From the NCBI GenBank assembly GCA_003222675.1, contig QHWT01000058.1:1-64000 (forward strand): a DNA stretch of 64,000 bases. Reading direction: 5' to 3'. The notes beneath the pieces were generated by a model that saw only the letters and a list, made by a program, of their open reading frames with translations, was not told the DNA's origin and searched no databases. Shown here piece after piece: positions 28,873 through 37,811 of this stretch (position 1 is its first letter; every line of letters starts with the position of its first letter). The stretch comes from Acidobacteriota bacterium (GTDB lineage Bacteria; Acidobacteriota; Vicinamibacteria; Vicinamibacterales; 2-12-FULL-66-21). The position numbers were made by a program, and so were the translations under genes.

Positions 28873-28892
28873 CACCGTGAACGTTCACGGTG
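28873..28892. promoter_or_regulatory. 20-bp perfect palindrome, LacI-type operator candidate
   Basis: CACCGTGAACGTTCACGGTG is a perfect inverted repeat centred on a CG step, as in LacI/GalR operators. It lies 87 bases ahead of the third TonB receptor start and 17 bases after the TAGCGCTA site. A perfect 20-bp palindrome is very unlikely by chance in an intergenic gap. No LacI gene is in the window. Confidence 0.65.
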
Positions 28893-28978
28893 GCCATGTT
28901 GCCCGAACAACGGTCGTCCGGCCGGCCGAACTCCCGGCCCCGGGCCGGATATCGTCACTCGCATCACCGGGGGGACAC

Positions 28979-31900
28979 ATGCGCACCCGGCGCCTGTTCT
29001 GGAGCGCCTGCTCGGGGCTCTTCGTTCTGCTGACGTCCGGTGTTGCCTACGCCCAGTACACCGGCAACATCACCGGCATCGTCAAAGACCCCAGCGGGTC
29101 GGCAATCGCGAATGCCAGCCTTGAAGCGGACAACCTCACTACGCAGGTCTCCGCGACCACGACGTCGGATGCGGCGGGGAACTACCAGTTCCTGAGCCTG
29201 GCGCCAGGTCCGTACAAGATCAGGGCCGAGGCCCAGGGCTTTCGCAAGCACGAAGCCAGCGTCATTCTTCAGACGAACCAGACGCTGAATGTCCCCATGT
29301 CGCTGGAGGTCGGCACTGTTTCCGAAGAGGTGACCGTCAGCGCGGTGAGCGCGCTCGTGAACACGGCGGAGACACGGAACGAGATGACGCTAGAGAGCGA
29401 TTCGCTGTCGACCTTGCCGCTTGCCGGCCGGAGCTACATCTCGCTCGCGACGATGGCACCCGGCGTGTCGGGGTTGGGCACGATGGGAGGCGGCCAGCCG
29501 GGCGGCGCCGGCACTCCCGGATCGGGCGTCGACAATTTCTCAACCGAGACGGCGGTGGACGTCAGCGCGAACGGCCAGGGTACGGTGGCGAACCAGTTCA
29601 TCATCGACGGCCTCAACATCACGAGCGGAATCCGGCAGGGAGTGCTGAACCTGACGCCGAATCCGGACGCCATCCAGGAGACGAGCATTCAGGTCAATAC
29701 GTTCTCCGCCGAATATGGGGGCGGCAGCTCCATCCAGATGGCGAGCACGACGAAATCGGGATCGGAGCAGCTTCACGGGTTGATCAGCGACTACTACAAC
29801 AACCAGAACATGTTCTCCAACACCGTGTTCATGGCGCCCGGTCAGAAGTACAATCCGTTTCACGCCAACAACTACTCCTTCACGGTCGGCGGCCCGATCG
29901 TCCCGCGCAAGCAGTTCTTCTTTTTCTTCGCGGCGGAGCCGCTCCGTTCCTCGGCGTCCACGGGGAACCAGACGATCTTTTTCCCGGACCAGCAGTTCGC
30001 GACGTGGGCGCAGCAAAACTATCCCGGCACATTCGGCACGCGCATCCTGAATACGTACCTGCCGAGCAAAGCGAGCATCGGCGGCGTTTCCAAGACCGCG
30101 GCCGACGTGTTTCCGGGCACGTGCGGGACACCCGCGACCAACGGCCTGCCCTGCTCGACGGCACTCATCGACACGGGCATCTTCAATTCGAGCAACTTCC
30201 GCAACGGCGACCAGTACTTCGTGCGGATTGACAAGCACCTGAAGGCCGACCGGATCTACGGGAGCGCCTTCTGGACGAACCTGCACTACGGCGGCCCCGC
30301 GGTGATCCCGCAGTTCTCGACGACTAATCACAACACCCAGCAGGCGCTCCAGGTGAACTACACCCACGTCTTCAGCAAGAGCACGCTGAACGAGGCGATC
30401 TTCGCCCAGAACCGGATCGAAGGGTTCATCGGCGAGACAGGTGATTTCACGATTCCTTCGATCTCGGTGACGGGGCTCACGGTGGGCTATGGCGTCGGCT
30501 TCGCGCAGGGCGATTTCATCCAGCACAATTACCACTGGCGCGACGTGCTCACGCACGTCCGTGGCACGCACGTCCTGAAGTTCGGCTACGAGGGCTGGTT
30601 CGGCGATGATGTCGAGCCGTTCCAGGGACCGTGGTCGCAGCCGAAATTCAGCTTCGACAACCTGCTGACGCTGGCGCAGGATGCGCCGCACACCGAGGGC
30701 GGCGTGATGTACGATCCGGTGGCTGGCCAGCAGAAGCTCTGGGAATGGAACGCCGCGTCGAGGACGTGGGGCGTCTTCGCTCAGGACACCTGGACCGCCC
30801 GTCGCAACCTGACCGTGACGCTCGGCTTCCGGTATGACGATCAGGGGAATCCCTATTCCCGGACCGACACGACGGTCTTCGGAAATTTCTATCTGGCGGG
30901 TGGAAGCGTCCAAGAACAAGTGGCGAACGGGATCGCGCGGCCCACAAGGAACGCGCTCAATCGTTCACCCAAGGCGTACAACCCGCGCGCCGGCGTGGCG
31001 TGGGACGTCACGGGCAAGGGCGACTGGGTGGTGCGGAGCGGGTTCGGCTTGTATGCGAACTGGCTGACGTCGGCCAACGTGCAGGAGGAATTCCGGGGCA
31101 ATCCGCCGGGGCTGATCCTGCCGACGTTCTTCGCCGGATCGTCCACGCCTCCCGTGTTTACGCAGGGCACCGGCAGCACTCCTCCTTTCGGGTTCACGTT
31201 CCCGAGCCTGGCCGGCTCGGCGCTCTGTCCCACGGCCCCGTGTCTCGATTCCAAAGGAGGCATCGCGGGCGCCGCTGCTCCGATTGGAGGGATCAATCCC
31301 AACGTGAAGTCTCCCACCGCGTACATCTATGCCGCCGCGGTGGAACACAAGATCGGCAACAACCTGTCGGCAAGGGTGCTCTATAGCGGATCTCATTCCG
31401 CCAACCTTGTGGGTAACGGCAACCAGGCGGGCCTCGTCAGCTACGGCGTGGACATCAACGCGCAGCCCGGAGACCTGCTCAACAAGCCGCCAGGGTCGCC
31501 GCCCACACGGCTCAATCCCAGTTTCGGGCCGATCGCGTATGCGGACAACGATCGCGTGGCCAACTACAACGGGATTACGTTCGATGTCAGAGGACGCGCG
31601 AAAAACACGTTCTTCGACGTGTCCTACACGCGATCGAGCTCCAAGGACGACGCCGGCAACTACCCGACAGCCATCAATCCCCACCAGTTCTATGGGCCGT
31701 CGCCGTGGGACGTGCCGCATCGCCTGTCGGCCACGTTGAACTACCAGATCCCGGGAATGAACGACGGCCATGGTGTGGCGGGCGTCCTGACCGCGGGATG
31801 GGGTGTCAGCGTCATCGACATTCAGCAGTCGGGTTATCCGATGACGGTCATCACGACGGCGCCGTTCACGGCCGGAGGGGATTACAACGCCGACGGCGAT

Positions 31901-32248
31901 AACCTGGATTACCCGAACGTCACCAGTTACGACATGAACAGATCGCACAGTGCATATCTGAACGGGGTGTTTTCTCCCGGACAGTTCACCGCGCCCACGC
32001 CTGGAACTAATGGCAACGAAAAGACGCAGCAGTTCCGGCAGCCGGGTTTCTCCGAAGTGGATCTGGCGGCCTTCAAGGACACACGCCTGACCGGACGGGT
32101 CAACTTCCAGATCCGGTTCGAGTTCTACAACCTGTTCAACTACGACAACCTGTATCTCGGCAACGACATGTCGAACGGGGGCTTCGGGAAAGGGATCAGC
32201 CAGCAGCTGCCGAGATGGTGGCAGATCGGGGCGAAGCTGACGTTCTAG
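28979..32248 (+). CDS. TonB-dependent receptor, Oar-like, with carboxypeptidase regulatory domain
   Basis: 1089 residues. The ATG at 28979 is chosen because it follows a G-rich ribosome site and starts a clear signal peptide (MRTRRLFWSACSGLFVLLTS, cleavage after YAQ). The regulatory beta-sandwich (GNITGIVKDPSGSAIANASL...NYQFLSLAPGPYKIRA) precedes the plug (LPLAGRSYISLATMAPGVSG, NQFIIDGLNITSG) and a barrel ending IGAKLTF. It lies between two GH127-like enzymes and after the TPR/CRTAC1 pair, behind two palindromic sites, so regulated uptake of the glycan products is likely. Confidence 0.93.
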   Translation: MRTRRLFWSACSGLFVLLTSGVAYAQYTGNITGIVKDPSGSAIANASLEADNLTTQVSATTTSDAAGNYQFLSLAPGPYKIRAEAQGFRKHEASVILQTNQTLNVPMSLEVGTVSEEVTVSAVSALVNTAETRNEMTLESDSLSTLPLAGRSYISLATMAPGVSGLGTMGGGQPGGAGTPGSGVDNFSTETAVDVSANGQGTVANQFIIDGLNITSGIRQGVLNLTPNPDAIQETSIQVNTFSAEYGGGSSIQMASTTKSGSEQLHGLISDYYNNQNMFSNTVFMAPGQKYNPFHANNYSFTVGGPIVPRKQFFFFFAAEPLRSSASTGNQTIFFPDQQFATWAQQNYPGTFGTRILNTYLPSKASIGGVSKTAADVFPGTCGTPATNGLPCSTALIDTGIFNSSNFRNGDQYFVRIDKHLKADRIYGSAFWTNLHYGGPAVIPQFSTTNHNTQQALQVNYTHVFSKSTLNEAIFAQNRIEGFIGETGDFTIPSISVTGLTVGYGVGFAQGDFIQHNYHWRDVLTHVRGTHVLKFGYEGWFGDDVEPFQGPWSQPKFSFDNLLTLAQDAPHTEGGVMYDPVAGQQKLWEWNAASRTWGVFAQDTWTARRNLTVTLGFRYDDQGNPYSRTDTTVFGNFYLAGGSVQEQVANGIARPTRNALNRSPKAYNPRAGVAWDVTGKGDWVVRSGFGLYANWLTSANVQEEFRGNPPGLILPTFFAGSSTPPVFTQGTGSTPPFGFTFPSLAGSALCPTAPCLDSKGGIAGAAAPIGGINPNVKSPTAYIYAAAVEHKIGNNLSARVLYSGSHSANLVGNGNQAGLVSYGVDINAQPGDLLNKPPGSPPTRLNPSFGPIAYADNDRVANYNGITFDVRGRAKNTFFDVSYTRSSSKDDAGNYPTAINPHQFYGPSPWDVPHRLSATLNYQIPGMNDGHGVAGVLTAGWGVSVIDIQQSGYPMTVITTAPFTAGGDYNADGDNLDYPNVTSYDMNRSHSAYLNGVFSPGQFTAPTPGTNGNEKTQQFRQPGFSEVDLAAFKDTRLTGRVNFQIRFEFYNLFNYDNLYLGNDMSNGGFGKGISQQLPRWWQIGAKLTF

Positions 32249-34302
32249 GATACCTGCCAATACACTGAATAGCGCCTGTCGAACAGCCGGTTGAGCGGAA
32301 CCAGCGTCACGTCCTTGTTCTGCCTGACGGTCCGAAAGGTCCGGGGCTGGTCGGCGGCACTGATCCACGAGTCCGGATTGGGCCCGGCGGCTCGAAACGT
32401 CGGAATCTCGATGTCCGGCACCGGAGGCGTTCGGTTGATCGGTCCGAGGGGCGAGCCGTGTTGTTCGACGCCGGCGGCTCCAACGCGCAGATTCGGTCCG
32501 ACGATGTGTGCTTCGGTGAGGCCGTCGTTGCCAAGGTCGCCGGCCAGCACCAGCGGTCCGTAGAGAAATGCCTGCGTCCGCGGCTCGTCCGGCATCGCTT
32601 CCACGTGCAGGTGCATCGGAAGGTCCATCTCCACACGGTCGCCGGCCTTCCACGCTCGCCTGAGCGTCAGATAGCTCCCGGGCGTGGCGGAGGCGTCGAG
32701 CGGCTTTCCATTGAGCTTCAGAACGGGTGACGAGCGGAGCCACCCGGGGATGCGCACTCGAATCGTCAGCTGACGAGGCCCCGCTTCGACGACGGTGAGA
32801 GCCGTGTGCTCGGATTCGGGATACTTCGTGTCCTGACGAAGCTTGAAGCGCTCTTCCTGCCAATCGAGCTCCGACGCGATGAACAGGTTCACGTACACGC
32901 CTTCCTCGTCGCGCCAGTAGATGCTGTCGGTGAGCTTCGCGTATTCCTCGATGCCCGTCCCGGTGCAGCACCAGAACGTCTGGTCCTCGGTGTTGAAGGT
33001 CTTCCAGACGCCTGGCGTGAGCGAGAGATAGTACTGTGTGGTTCCAACGTTTGGACGGATGGTGCCAATGCGATGATTCAGCAGGAGACGCTCGTAGTAA
33101 TCGAAGTATCCCGCCTGCGGTTCCCAGCCGTAGAGGTGCCGCGACAGCTTGAGCATGTTGTACGCGCAGCAGCACTCACAGGTATTCGCGCTGGCCTTCC
33201 ATTCCGATGCGAGCTGTCGCGGCGGCGACAACCAGCCTTCCGCGTTGCTGGTGCCGCCCGTCACGTAGGATCGCGCGTCGCTCACCTCGTGGAAGAAATA
33301 GTCGGCGACATCGCGAAACCGCGTGTCTCCCGAGATCTCGTAGCGGCGGGCGGCTGCGATCGCCTGCGGGATGTGCGTGTTGGCGTGCAGTCCGCGCAGC
33401 TCGTCGCGCCTGAGTGCCAGCGGGTTGATGAAGCTTTTCTTCTGAAACCGGTCACCGACCCTCGCCAAGCGGTCGTTGCCGGTCGACGCGGCAAGGTTAT
33501 AGAGCGTCTCGGCGATGCCGCCAAACTCCACTTCGAGAATCTTCTGCATGTGCTCATCGGTCTTCGGGGCGGTCCATGCGTCCGCCCATGTCGCCATACC
33601 TTCAAGCACCTGAAGCGCCTGCCTGTTGCCAGCGAGTCGATACATGTCGAACATGCCGGCCATGATCTTGTGAATTGTGTAGAACGGCGCCCAAACCCGC
33701 TTGCCTGCCTCGAGACGATCCCACCATGTCGTCGGGAAGGCGCTGAGGTACGTCCCCCCCAGCCGCTGCTGGCATCTCGCCAGCTCCGCTACCATGGAAT
33801 CGGCTTGCGACTTCACGTCCGTCGCGCCGTTGGAGGCGTAGAGGAGCGCGCTCGCGGACAGGAAGTGGCCGACGAAGTGACCGCGTAGCTCGCTCGACCG
33901 CTTGCCATTCTCCGGCTGTTCCCAGCCACCCAGAGGCGTCGCCGAGCCCACCGGCAAACCCGCGTTCACTCGGAATGTGTACAGGAGCCGCTCCGGCGCC
34001 AGTCGCGCCATGTACCCACGGTTCCATTCCTGCGCGTCGTGAAAGACGGTGCCCGGCAGCAGCCGCACTTGCGACATCGGGAACGGTTCCACGCGGGGCA
34101 CCACGCGCCTCGGCGTGAATTCCAGGGTTCCGGAGAACGGCGGCACCTCGGGGACGAGTGGCCGCGGCGGCGGCACGTACTCGGGCTGCTGTGGAGTGGC
34201 CTGGCGGCTTCGCTTCACGCCGTTCAGCGGCGCTGCCGCCGCCGCCATCACGACTCCGAATTCACGACGGCTGATCCGCGAAGATTTGATCGTGCTGCTC
34301 AT
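32245..34302 (-). CDS. Tat-exported GH127/DUF1680 family glycosidase
   Basis: 685 residues from the ATG at 34302 (GGAGG 7 bases upstream); an open frame further upstream lacks a signal. The Tat motif is SRREFGVVMAAAA. The catalytic barrel shows HTNIPQA-like ANTHIPQAIAAARRYE, the Cys-rich NTCECCCAYNMLKLSRHLY and WCCTGTGIEEYAKL, corresponding to the Glu/Cys zinc site of GH127. The C-terminal beta domain includes IRVRIPGWL and QAFLYGPLVLAGDL. It is a more classic DUF1680 member than the gene at 23548, and the two share low identity. Its stop overlaps that of the receptor on the other strand. Confidence 0.88.
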   Translation of the reverse strand: MSSTIKSSRISRREFGVVMAAAAAPLNGVKRSRQATPQQPEYVPPPRPLVPEVPPFSGTLEFTPRRVVPRVEPFPMSQVRLLPGTVFHDAQEWNRGYMARLAPERLLYTFRVNAGLPVGSATPLGGWEQPENGKRSSELRGHFVGHFLSASALLYASNGATDVKSQADSMVAELARCQQRLGGTYLSAFPTTWWDRLEAGKRVWAPFYTIHKIMAGMFDMYRLAGNRQALQVLEGMATWADAWTAPKTDEHMQKILEVEFGGIAETLYNLAASTGNDRLARVGDRFQKKSFINPLALRRDELRGLHANTHIPQAIAAARRYEISGDTRFRDVADYFFHEVSDARSYVTGGTSNAEGWLSPPRQLASEWKASANTCECCCAYNMLKLSRHLYGWEPQAGYFDYYERLLLNHRIGTIRPNVGTTQYYLSLTPGVWKTFNTEDQTFWCCTGTGIEEYAKLTDSIYWRDEEGVYVNLFIASELDWQEERFKLRQDTKYPESEHTALTVVEAGPRQLTIRVRIPGWLRSSPVLKLNGKPLDASATPGSYLTLRRAWKAGDRVEMDLPMHLHVEAMPDEPRTQAFLYGPLVLAGDLGNDGLTEAHIVGPNLRVGAAGVEQHGSPLGPINRTPPVPDIEIPTFRAAGPNPDSWISAADQPRTFRTVRQNKDVTLVPLNRLFDRRYSVYWQVS

Positions 34303-34384
34303 GGTCGACCTCCAGGCAGAGAAGGCGCGCGAGTGATGATATCGGAACACGATCCAGCTGCCCGAGTGGAGCGATAATCGAGTT

Positions 34385-34855
34385 ATGGGTACCGTGGCGG
34401 CAATCGCTCTCTGCGCCGTTATCAGTGCCGGCCAGGCGAACACCGGCGGCAAGGAATCCGTGCGGGTCTACGTCTTCGCCACCACCGCCGCCGGCGAAAC
34501 GACACCGGATCAGCGTTCCATCGTGACGCCCGCCGCAGTGCGCGAGATGCGCGAGGCAATACGGCGCAAGGCGGGCCTGAGCGTCGTGGATGACCGCACG
34601 CAGGCAGACGTCATCGTCGAAATCACCGGTTTCGAGCAGCAGGAGGGTGACGGCGGGTTCGGTGGCATCAAGCTCACGCCGCTCGTCACCACGACGATTC
34701 GTCTCCATGTCACGAGCGGTAACCATGCGACGGACCTGAAAGGGACCGGGCCCGGTACAGGCTCGGGCGCGGCGAAGGATGCGGCGACCCGCCTGCTCAA
34801 GTGGATCGTGCGCAATCGCCTCGATCGCTCACCAGGTTCCCACGCGACCGCCTGA
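34385..34855 (+). CDS. Small secreted hypothetical protein
   Basis: 156 residues. A short hydrophobic N-terminus (MGTVAAIALCAVISAGQA) acts as signal. The mature domain (VRVYVFATTAAG...MREAIRRKAGLSVVDDRTQADVIVEITGFE) alternates strands and helices and resembles small periplasmic proteins that sum or report oligomeric states, without a family I can name. The gene is divergent from GH127, with an 82-bp gap that must hold both promoters. Confidence 0.65.
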   Translation: MGTVAAIALCAVISAGQANTGGKESVRVYVFATTAAGETTPDQRSIVTPAAVREMREAIRRKAGLSVVDDRTQADVIVEITGFEQQEGDGGFGGIKLTPLVTTTIRLHVTSGNHATDLKGTGPGTGSGAAKDAATRLLKWIVRNRLDRSPGSHATA

Positions 34856-34879
34856 TGTCCTGAAGGTTCCCTGCGCTCG

Positions 34880-36103
34880 TTATCCGGTGAGCTTCACTCC
34901 GAGGACGCGCTCGGCATTCTCGTGATACACCTTGCGGAGGATCGATTCCGGCAGGCCGAGACCGTAGATCCGCCACCGGCCCTGCGGCGGGATGGGCGAC
35001 GGCGCGTAGTCGAAGTACTCATCCTCGGTTTCGAGGAAGCGGTAGTAGATGCGGTACATGTCCTGGGCGAGCACTGTTCGCGGGTCGGCGTCGGTGCCGA
35101 ACAGGATTCGATCCTGGTACTTGTCGAAGAATCGAGCCGACGTCCGCGGCTGGCGGCCAAGCTCTCCAATCCGCGCGGCGATCTCCACGCGCACGTTGGG
35201 AAACTTGTCGAGCATCTCGCCGACCGCCTTGAGGTTCTCGGACCAGTGCCCGACGTGTAGCGCCACGAACGTTGTCTTCGAATGCCTGGCGAACACGCGG
35301 TCGCGCGCTGCAAGAATGTCCGCGAATGCCGGAAAGTCCTTGCCGTAGAATGACCAGTCCGGGTGTGCGCCGAGCTCTTCGTACCGCTCGTTGAAGCGGT
35401 CGACCGGCAAGAAGAACGCCTCGGGATCCCCGACGTGCATCGCAACGGGCAGGCCGAGGCTGCCGCATGCCTCCCACATCGGGTCGAATCGCTCATCATC
35501 CACGCGAACCAGCTTGCCCGTCGGACCGCCGTCGCGCAGGTAGAGTCCCAGCGTCTTCAGGATCTTCAGCCCGACCGCCCCCGCTGCTTTGGCCCTCCCG
35601 ATTTCGTCTCCCTGCCACGCGGCGTAGCCGCTCTCGCCGGCGCGCGTCCACGTCGGTTCGGTCATCGTCACGAAGCGGCCGGGAAACGCGCGATCGAAAC
35701 GCGTGATAGTCGTTACGAGATCTCCTCCCGATCCACCCGTCAGGTTCACCATCGTCCGGATATTGATGGCGTCCATCGAGCGCACCATCTCGGCCGGCGG
35801 CACGCTCGGCTGCGTCGAGGTGGGGCGAGGAGAGACGTGCGAGTGAAAGTCGATGACGGGAAAACGCGCGCGCGCGACATGAGTTTCGGCCACGTGCAGC
35901 ATGCTCTTTGGCTCGAACTCTGACAGCGCCAGCGGCGCCGCGCGGTTGCCGCGTCCCTGCGCGTCGATGTCGGTTCGTCGGGTGTGTCCGGCGGCGGCCG
36001 TGCCGCTGAGCGCAGTGCCGATGAGACCGGCGCCGGCCGCTGAGAGCCATCCGCGCCGGCTGACCGTCGAGTCTCGTCTCTGTCGCGTGTGCAGGTCGCT
36101 CAT
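34880..36103 (-). CDS. Tat-exported amidohydrolase (amidohydrolase-2 family)
   Basis: 407 residues; start at 36103 behind GGAAAGGA. The Tat signal contains SRRGWLSAAGAGLIG. The metal-dependent TIM barrel shows FHSHVSP (HxH), MHVGDPEAF, ALHVGHWSE and FGTDADPRT (metal-ligand Asp). This layout fits the ACMSD/amidohydrolase-2 group, which hydrolyse or decarboxylate small cyclic or aromatic acids; the substrate is unknown. It lies between two small secreted genes. Confidence 0.82.
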   Translation of the reverse strand: MSDLHTRQRRDSTVSRRGWLSAAGAGLIGTALSGTAAAGHTRRTDIDAQGRGNRAAPLALSEFEPKSMLHVAETHVARARFPVIDFHSHVSPRPTSTQPSVPPAEMVRSMDAINIRTMVNLTGGSGGDLVTTITRFDRAFPGRFVTMTEPTWTRAGESGYAAWQGDEIGRAKAAGAVGLKILKTLGLYLRDGGPTGKLVRVDDERFDPMWEACGSLGLPVAMHVGDPEAFFLPVDRFNERYEELGAHPDWSFYGKDFPAFADILAARDRVFARHSKTTFVALHVGHWSENLKAVGEMLDKFPNVRVEIAARIGELGRQPRTSARFFDKYQDRILFGTDADPRTVLAQDMYRIYYRFLETEDEYFDYAPSPIPPQGRWRIYGLGLPESILRKVYHENAERVLGVKLTG

Positions 36104-36162
36104 CGCAATCCTTTCCGGTCCCGCCAAAACGGAAGCGCCTGTACTGACTCTGGTGGGCCTCG

Positions 36163-36627
36163 CTACTGTTTCTCGTAGAACGACATGCCGTTGATCGGCT
36201 TGCCCTTGTCGTCCTTGCCTTTGCTCGTGGTGGTGCGGGTCTTTCCATCGGCGGCCACGACGATGGTTTGCGTGACTGTCTCCTTGCCGCCTCGCTTGGC
36301 CCTAATCTTCACCGTGTTCGGATTGACGCGGGTGAGGGCGATCGTGTCACCGAACGGGTTGTTGCCGGTGACCGGATTGTCCTTGCCATCGTACTTCGCC
36401 GCGAACGTCCAGTGGTATGCCGTACCGTCCGCCGCGGCCAGATCCACCGTGCCTTTGACCCCGTCGGCGTCCGCCTCGAACACGCTCGTCCCGCTCTTGT
36501 AGGGTCCCTTGGATTTCTCCGGGTTCAGCTTCCACGTCCCGACCAAAGGATCGGTCCCTTGTGTCAGCGCCGTGGTGCAGGCAACGCAGACGAGAACTGC
36601 GATGCCGAGGAAACGTTTGAAGGTCAC
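36163..36627 (-). CDS. Small secreted lipocalin-like protein
   Basis: 154 residues, GTG start after GAGGAG. A signal peptide with a Cys near its end (LVCVACTTALTQG) may be cleaved by signal peptidase I or modified as a lipoprotein. The mature part (DPLVGTWKLNPEKSK...YHWTFAAKYDGKDNPVTG...) is the short beta-barrel type common in Acidobacteria. It follows, on the same strand, the amidohydrolase's upstream side, so the two may be co-transcribed. Function unknown. Confidence 0.72.
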   Translation of the reverse strand: MTFKRFLGIAVLVCVACTTALTQGTDPLVGTWKLNPEKSKGPYKSGTSVFEADADGVKGTVDLAAADGTAYHWTFAAKYDGKDNPVTGNNPFGDTIALTRVNPNTVKIRAKRGGKETVTQTIVVAADGKTRTTTSKGKDDKGKPINGMSFYEKQ

Positions 36628-36781
36628 GATGCGCTCCTCTCTGTACGGAAAACTGTCGAGCTAAAAACGCCACAGTCTGCTATCAGTCATGCGCGATAGC
36701 AAGGAGATTCATCGACGACCCAACTCTCCCTAGAGCAAAGGTTGCATTTTCGCTGGACTGATGCACGCGCGTGGGAGCGAA

Positions 36782-37660
36782 ATGAGTCGCATGAGCAATG
36801 CCACCACGGCCACTCTTCTCGTCAGTTGCCGCGACCGCACCGGGCTCGTCGCAGCGCTCTCCGATTTCGTGTTTCGTCACGATGGCAACATCCTCGATGC
36901 AGACCAGCACGCAGAGCGAGCAGAGGGAGAGGATGGGTTCTTTTTCATGCGCCTGCGTTGGGATCTCGCGCGGTTTCGGCTTGAGGAGCCCGCGATGCGT
37001 GAGGCGCTCCGCGCCTTGGGCCAGCGTTTCGACCTGACCTGGGAGCTGACCATCGACAGCCGGCGTCAGCGCGTGGCGATCTTCGTCAGCAAGACGCCGC
37101 ACTGCCTTTACGACCTGTTGCTCTGCCGCCAACTGGGCGAGTTGGGCGGCGACATTGTCCGGGTGGTCTCGAACCACGACGTGCTCGAAGACGTGTGCCG
37201 CCATTTCGACGTGGCATTCACGCATACGCCGGTCGACCCTATGAATCGGAGCGCCGCGGAGGCGACGCAGATCGCGCTGCTCGACGAGCTGCAGGTGGAT
37301 CTCGTCGTGCTCGCTCGGTACATGCAAATCCTGTCACCGCCGGTCGTCGACCGCTGGTCCGGCAACATTATCAACATCCACCACTCGTTCCTGCCAGCTT
37401 TCGTGGGCGCCAAGCCCTACCACCAGGCCAAAGCGCGCGGGGTCAAGCTCATTGGCGCGACCGCTCACTACGTCACTCGGGAGCTCGACCAGGGACCGAT
37501 CATCGAGCAAGACGTGTGTCGCGTTAGCCACCGCGATGAAGTGGACGACCTCGTACAAAAGGGCCGCGAGCTCGAACGGCAGGTGCTTACGCGAGCCGTG
37601 CGCTTGCACCTGCAGCGGCGCGTGTTGATCTTCGGGAACCGAACGATCGTGTTTGGCTAG
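36782..37660 (+). CDS. purU: Formyltetrahydrofolate deformylase
   Basis: 292 residues from the ATG at 36782 (GGGAGCG upstream). The N-terminal ACT domain spans about 7-85 (LLVSCRDRTGLVAALSDFVFRHDGNILDADQH). The formyltransferase fold follows, with NIINIHHSFLPAF (catalytic Asn/His region) and GATAHYVTRELDQGPIIEQD (catalytic Asp). It hydrolyses 10-formyl-THF to formate and THF in the cytoplasm, balancing one-carbon pools and supplying formate. Length and motifs are complete. Confidence 0.93.
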   Translation: MSRMSNATTATLLVSCRDRTGLVAALSDFVFRHDGNILDADQHAERAEGEDGFFFMRLRWDLARFRLEEPAMREALRALGQRFDLTWELTIDSRRQRVAIFVSKTPHCLYDLLLCRQLGELGGDIVRVVSNHDVLEDVCRHFDVAFTHTPVDPMNRSAAEATQIALLDELQVDLVVLARYMQILSPPVVDRWSGNIINIHHSFLPAFVGAKPYHQAKARGVKLIGATAHYVTRELDQGPIIEQDVCRVSHRDEVDDLVQKGRELERQVLTRAVRLHLQRRVLIFGNRTIVFG

Positions 37661-37811
37661 CTGCTACAAGGGGCTTTCAGCGCGATGGCGCCGGTGGTCA
37701 ATTCATCACCGTCCTGCCGGGGGAAGATATGATTGTCGCGCACCGGCGGCCGTAGGTCGGAACAAGCCGCCCAGGACTTGCAGTGCCCAGGACTCCAAGG
37801 GTCGCTTCCGT

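Noticed and set aside
30965-33175. 736-codon minus-strand frame across the TonB receptor and GH127 gene
   Set aside because: It overlaps two well-supported genes on both strands and has no domain or signal; a high-GC shadow frame.
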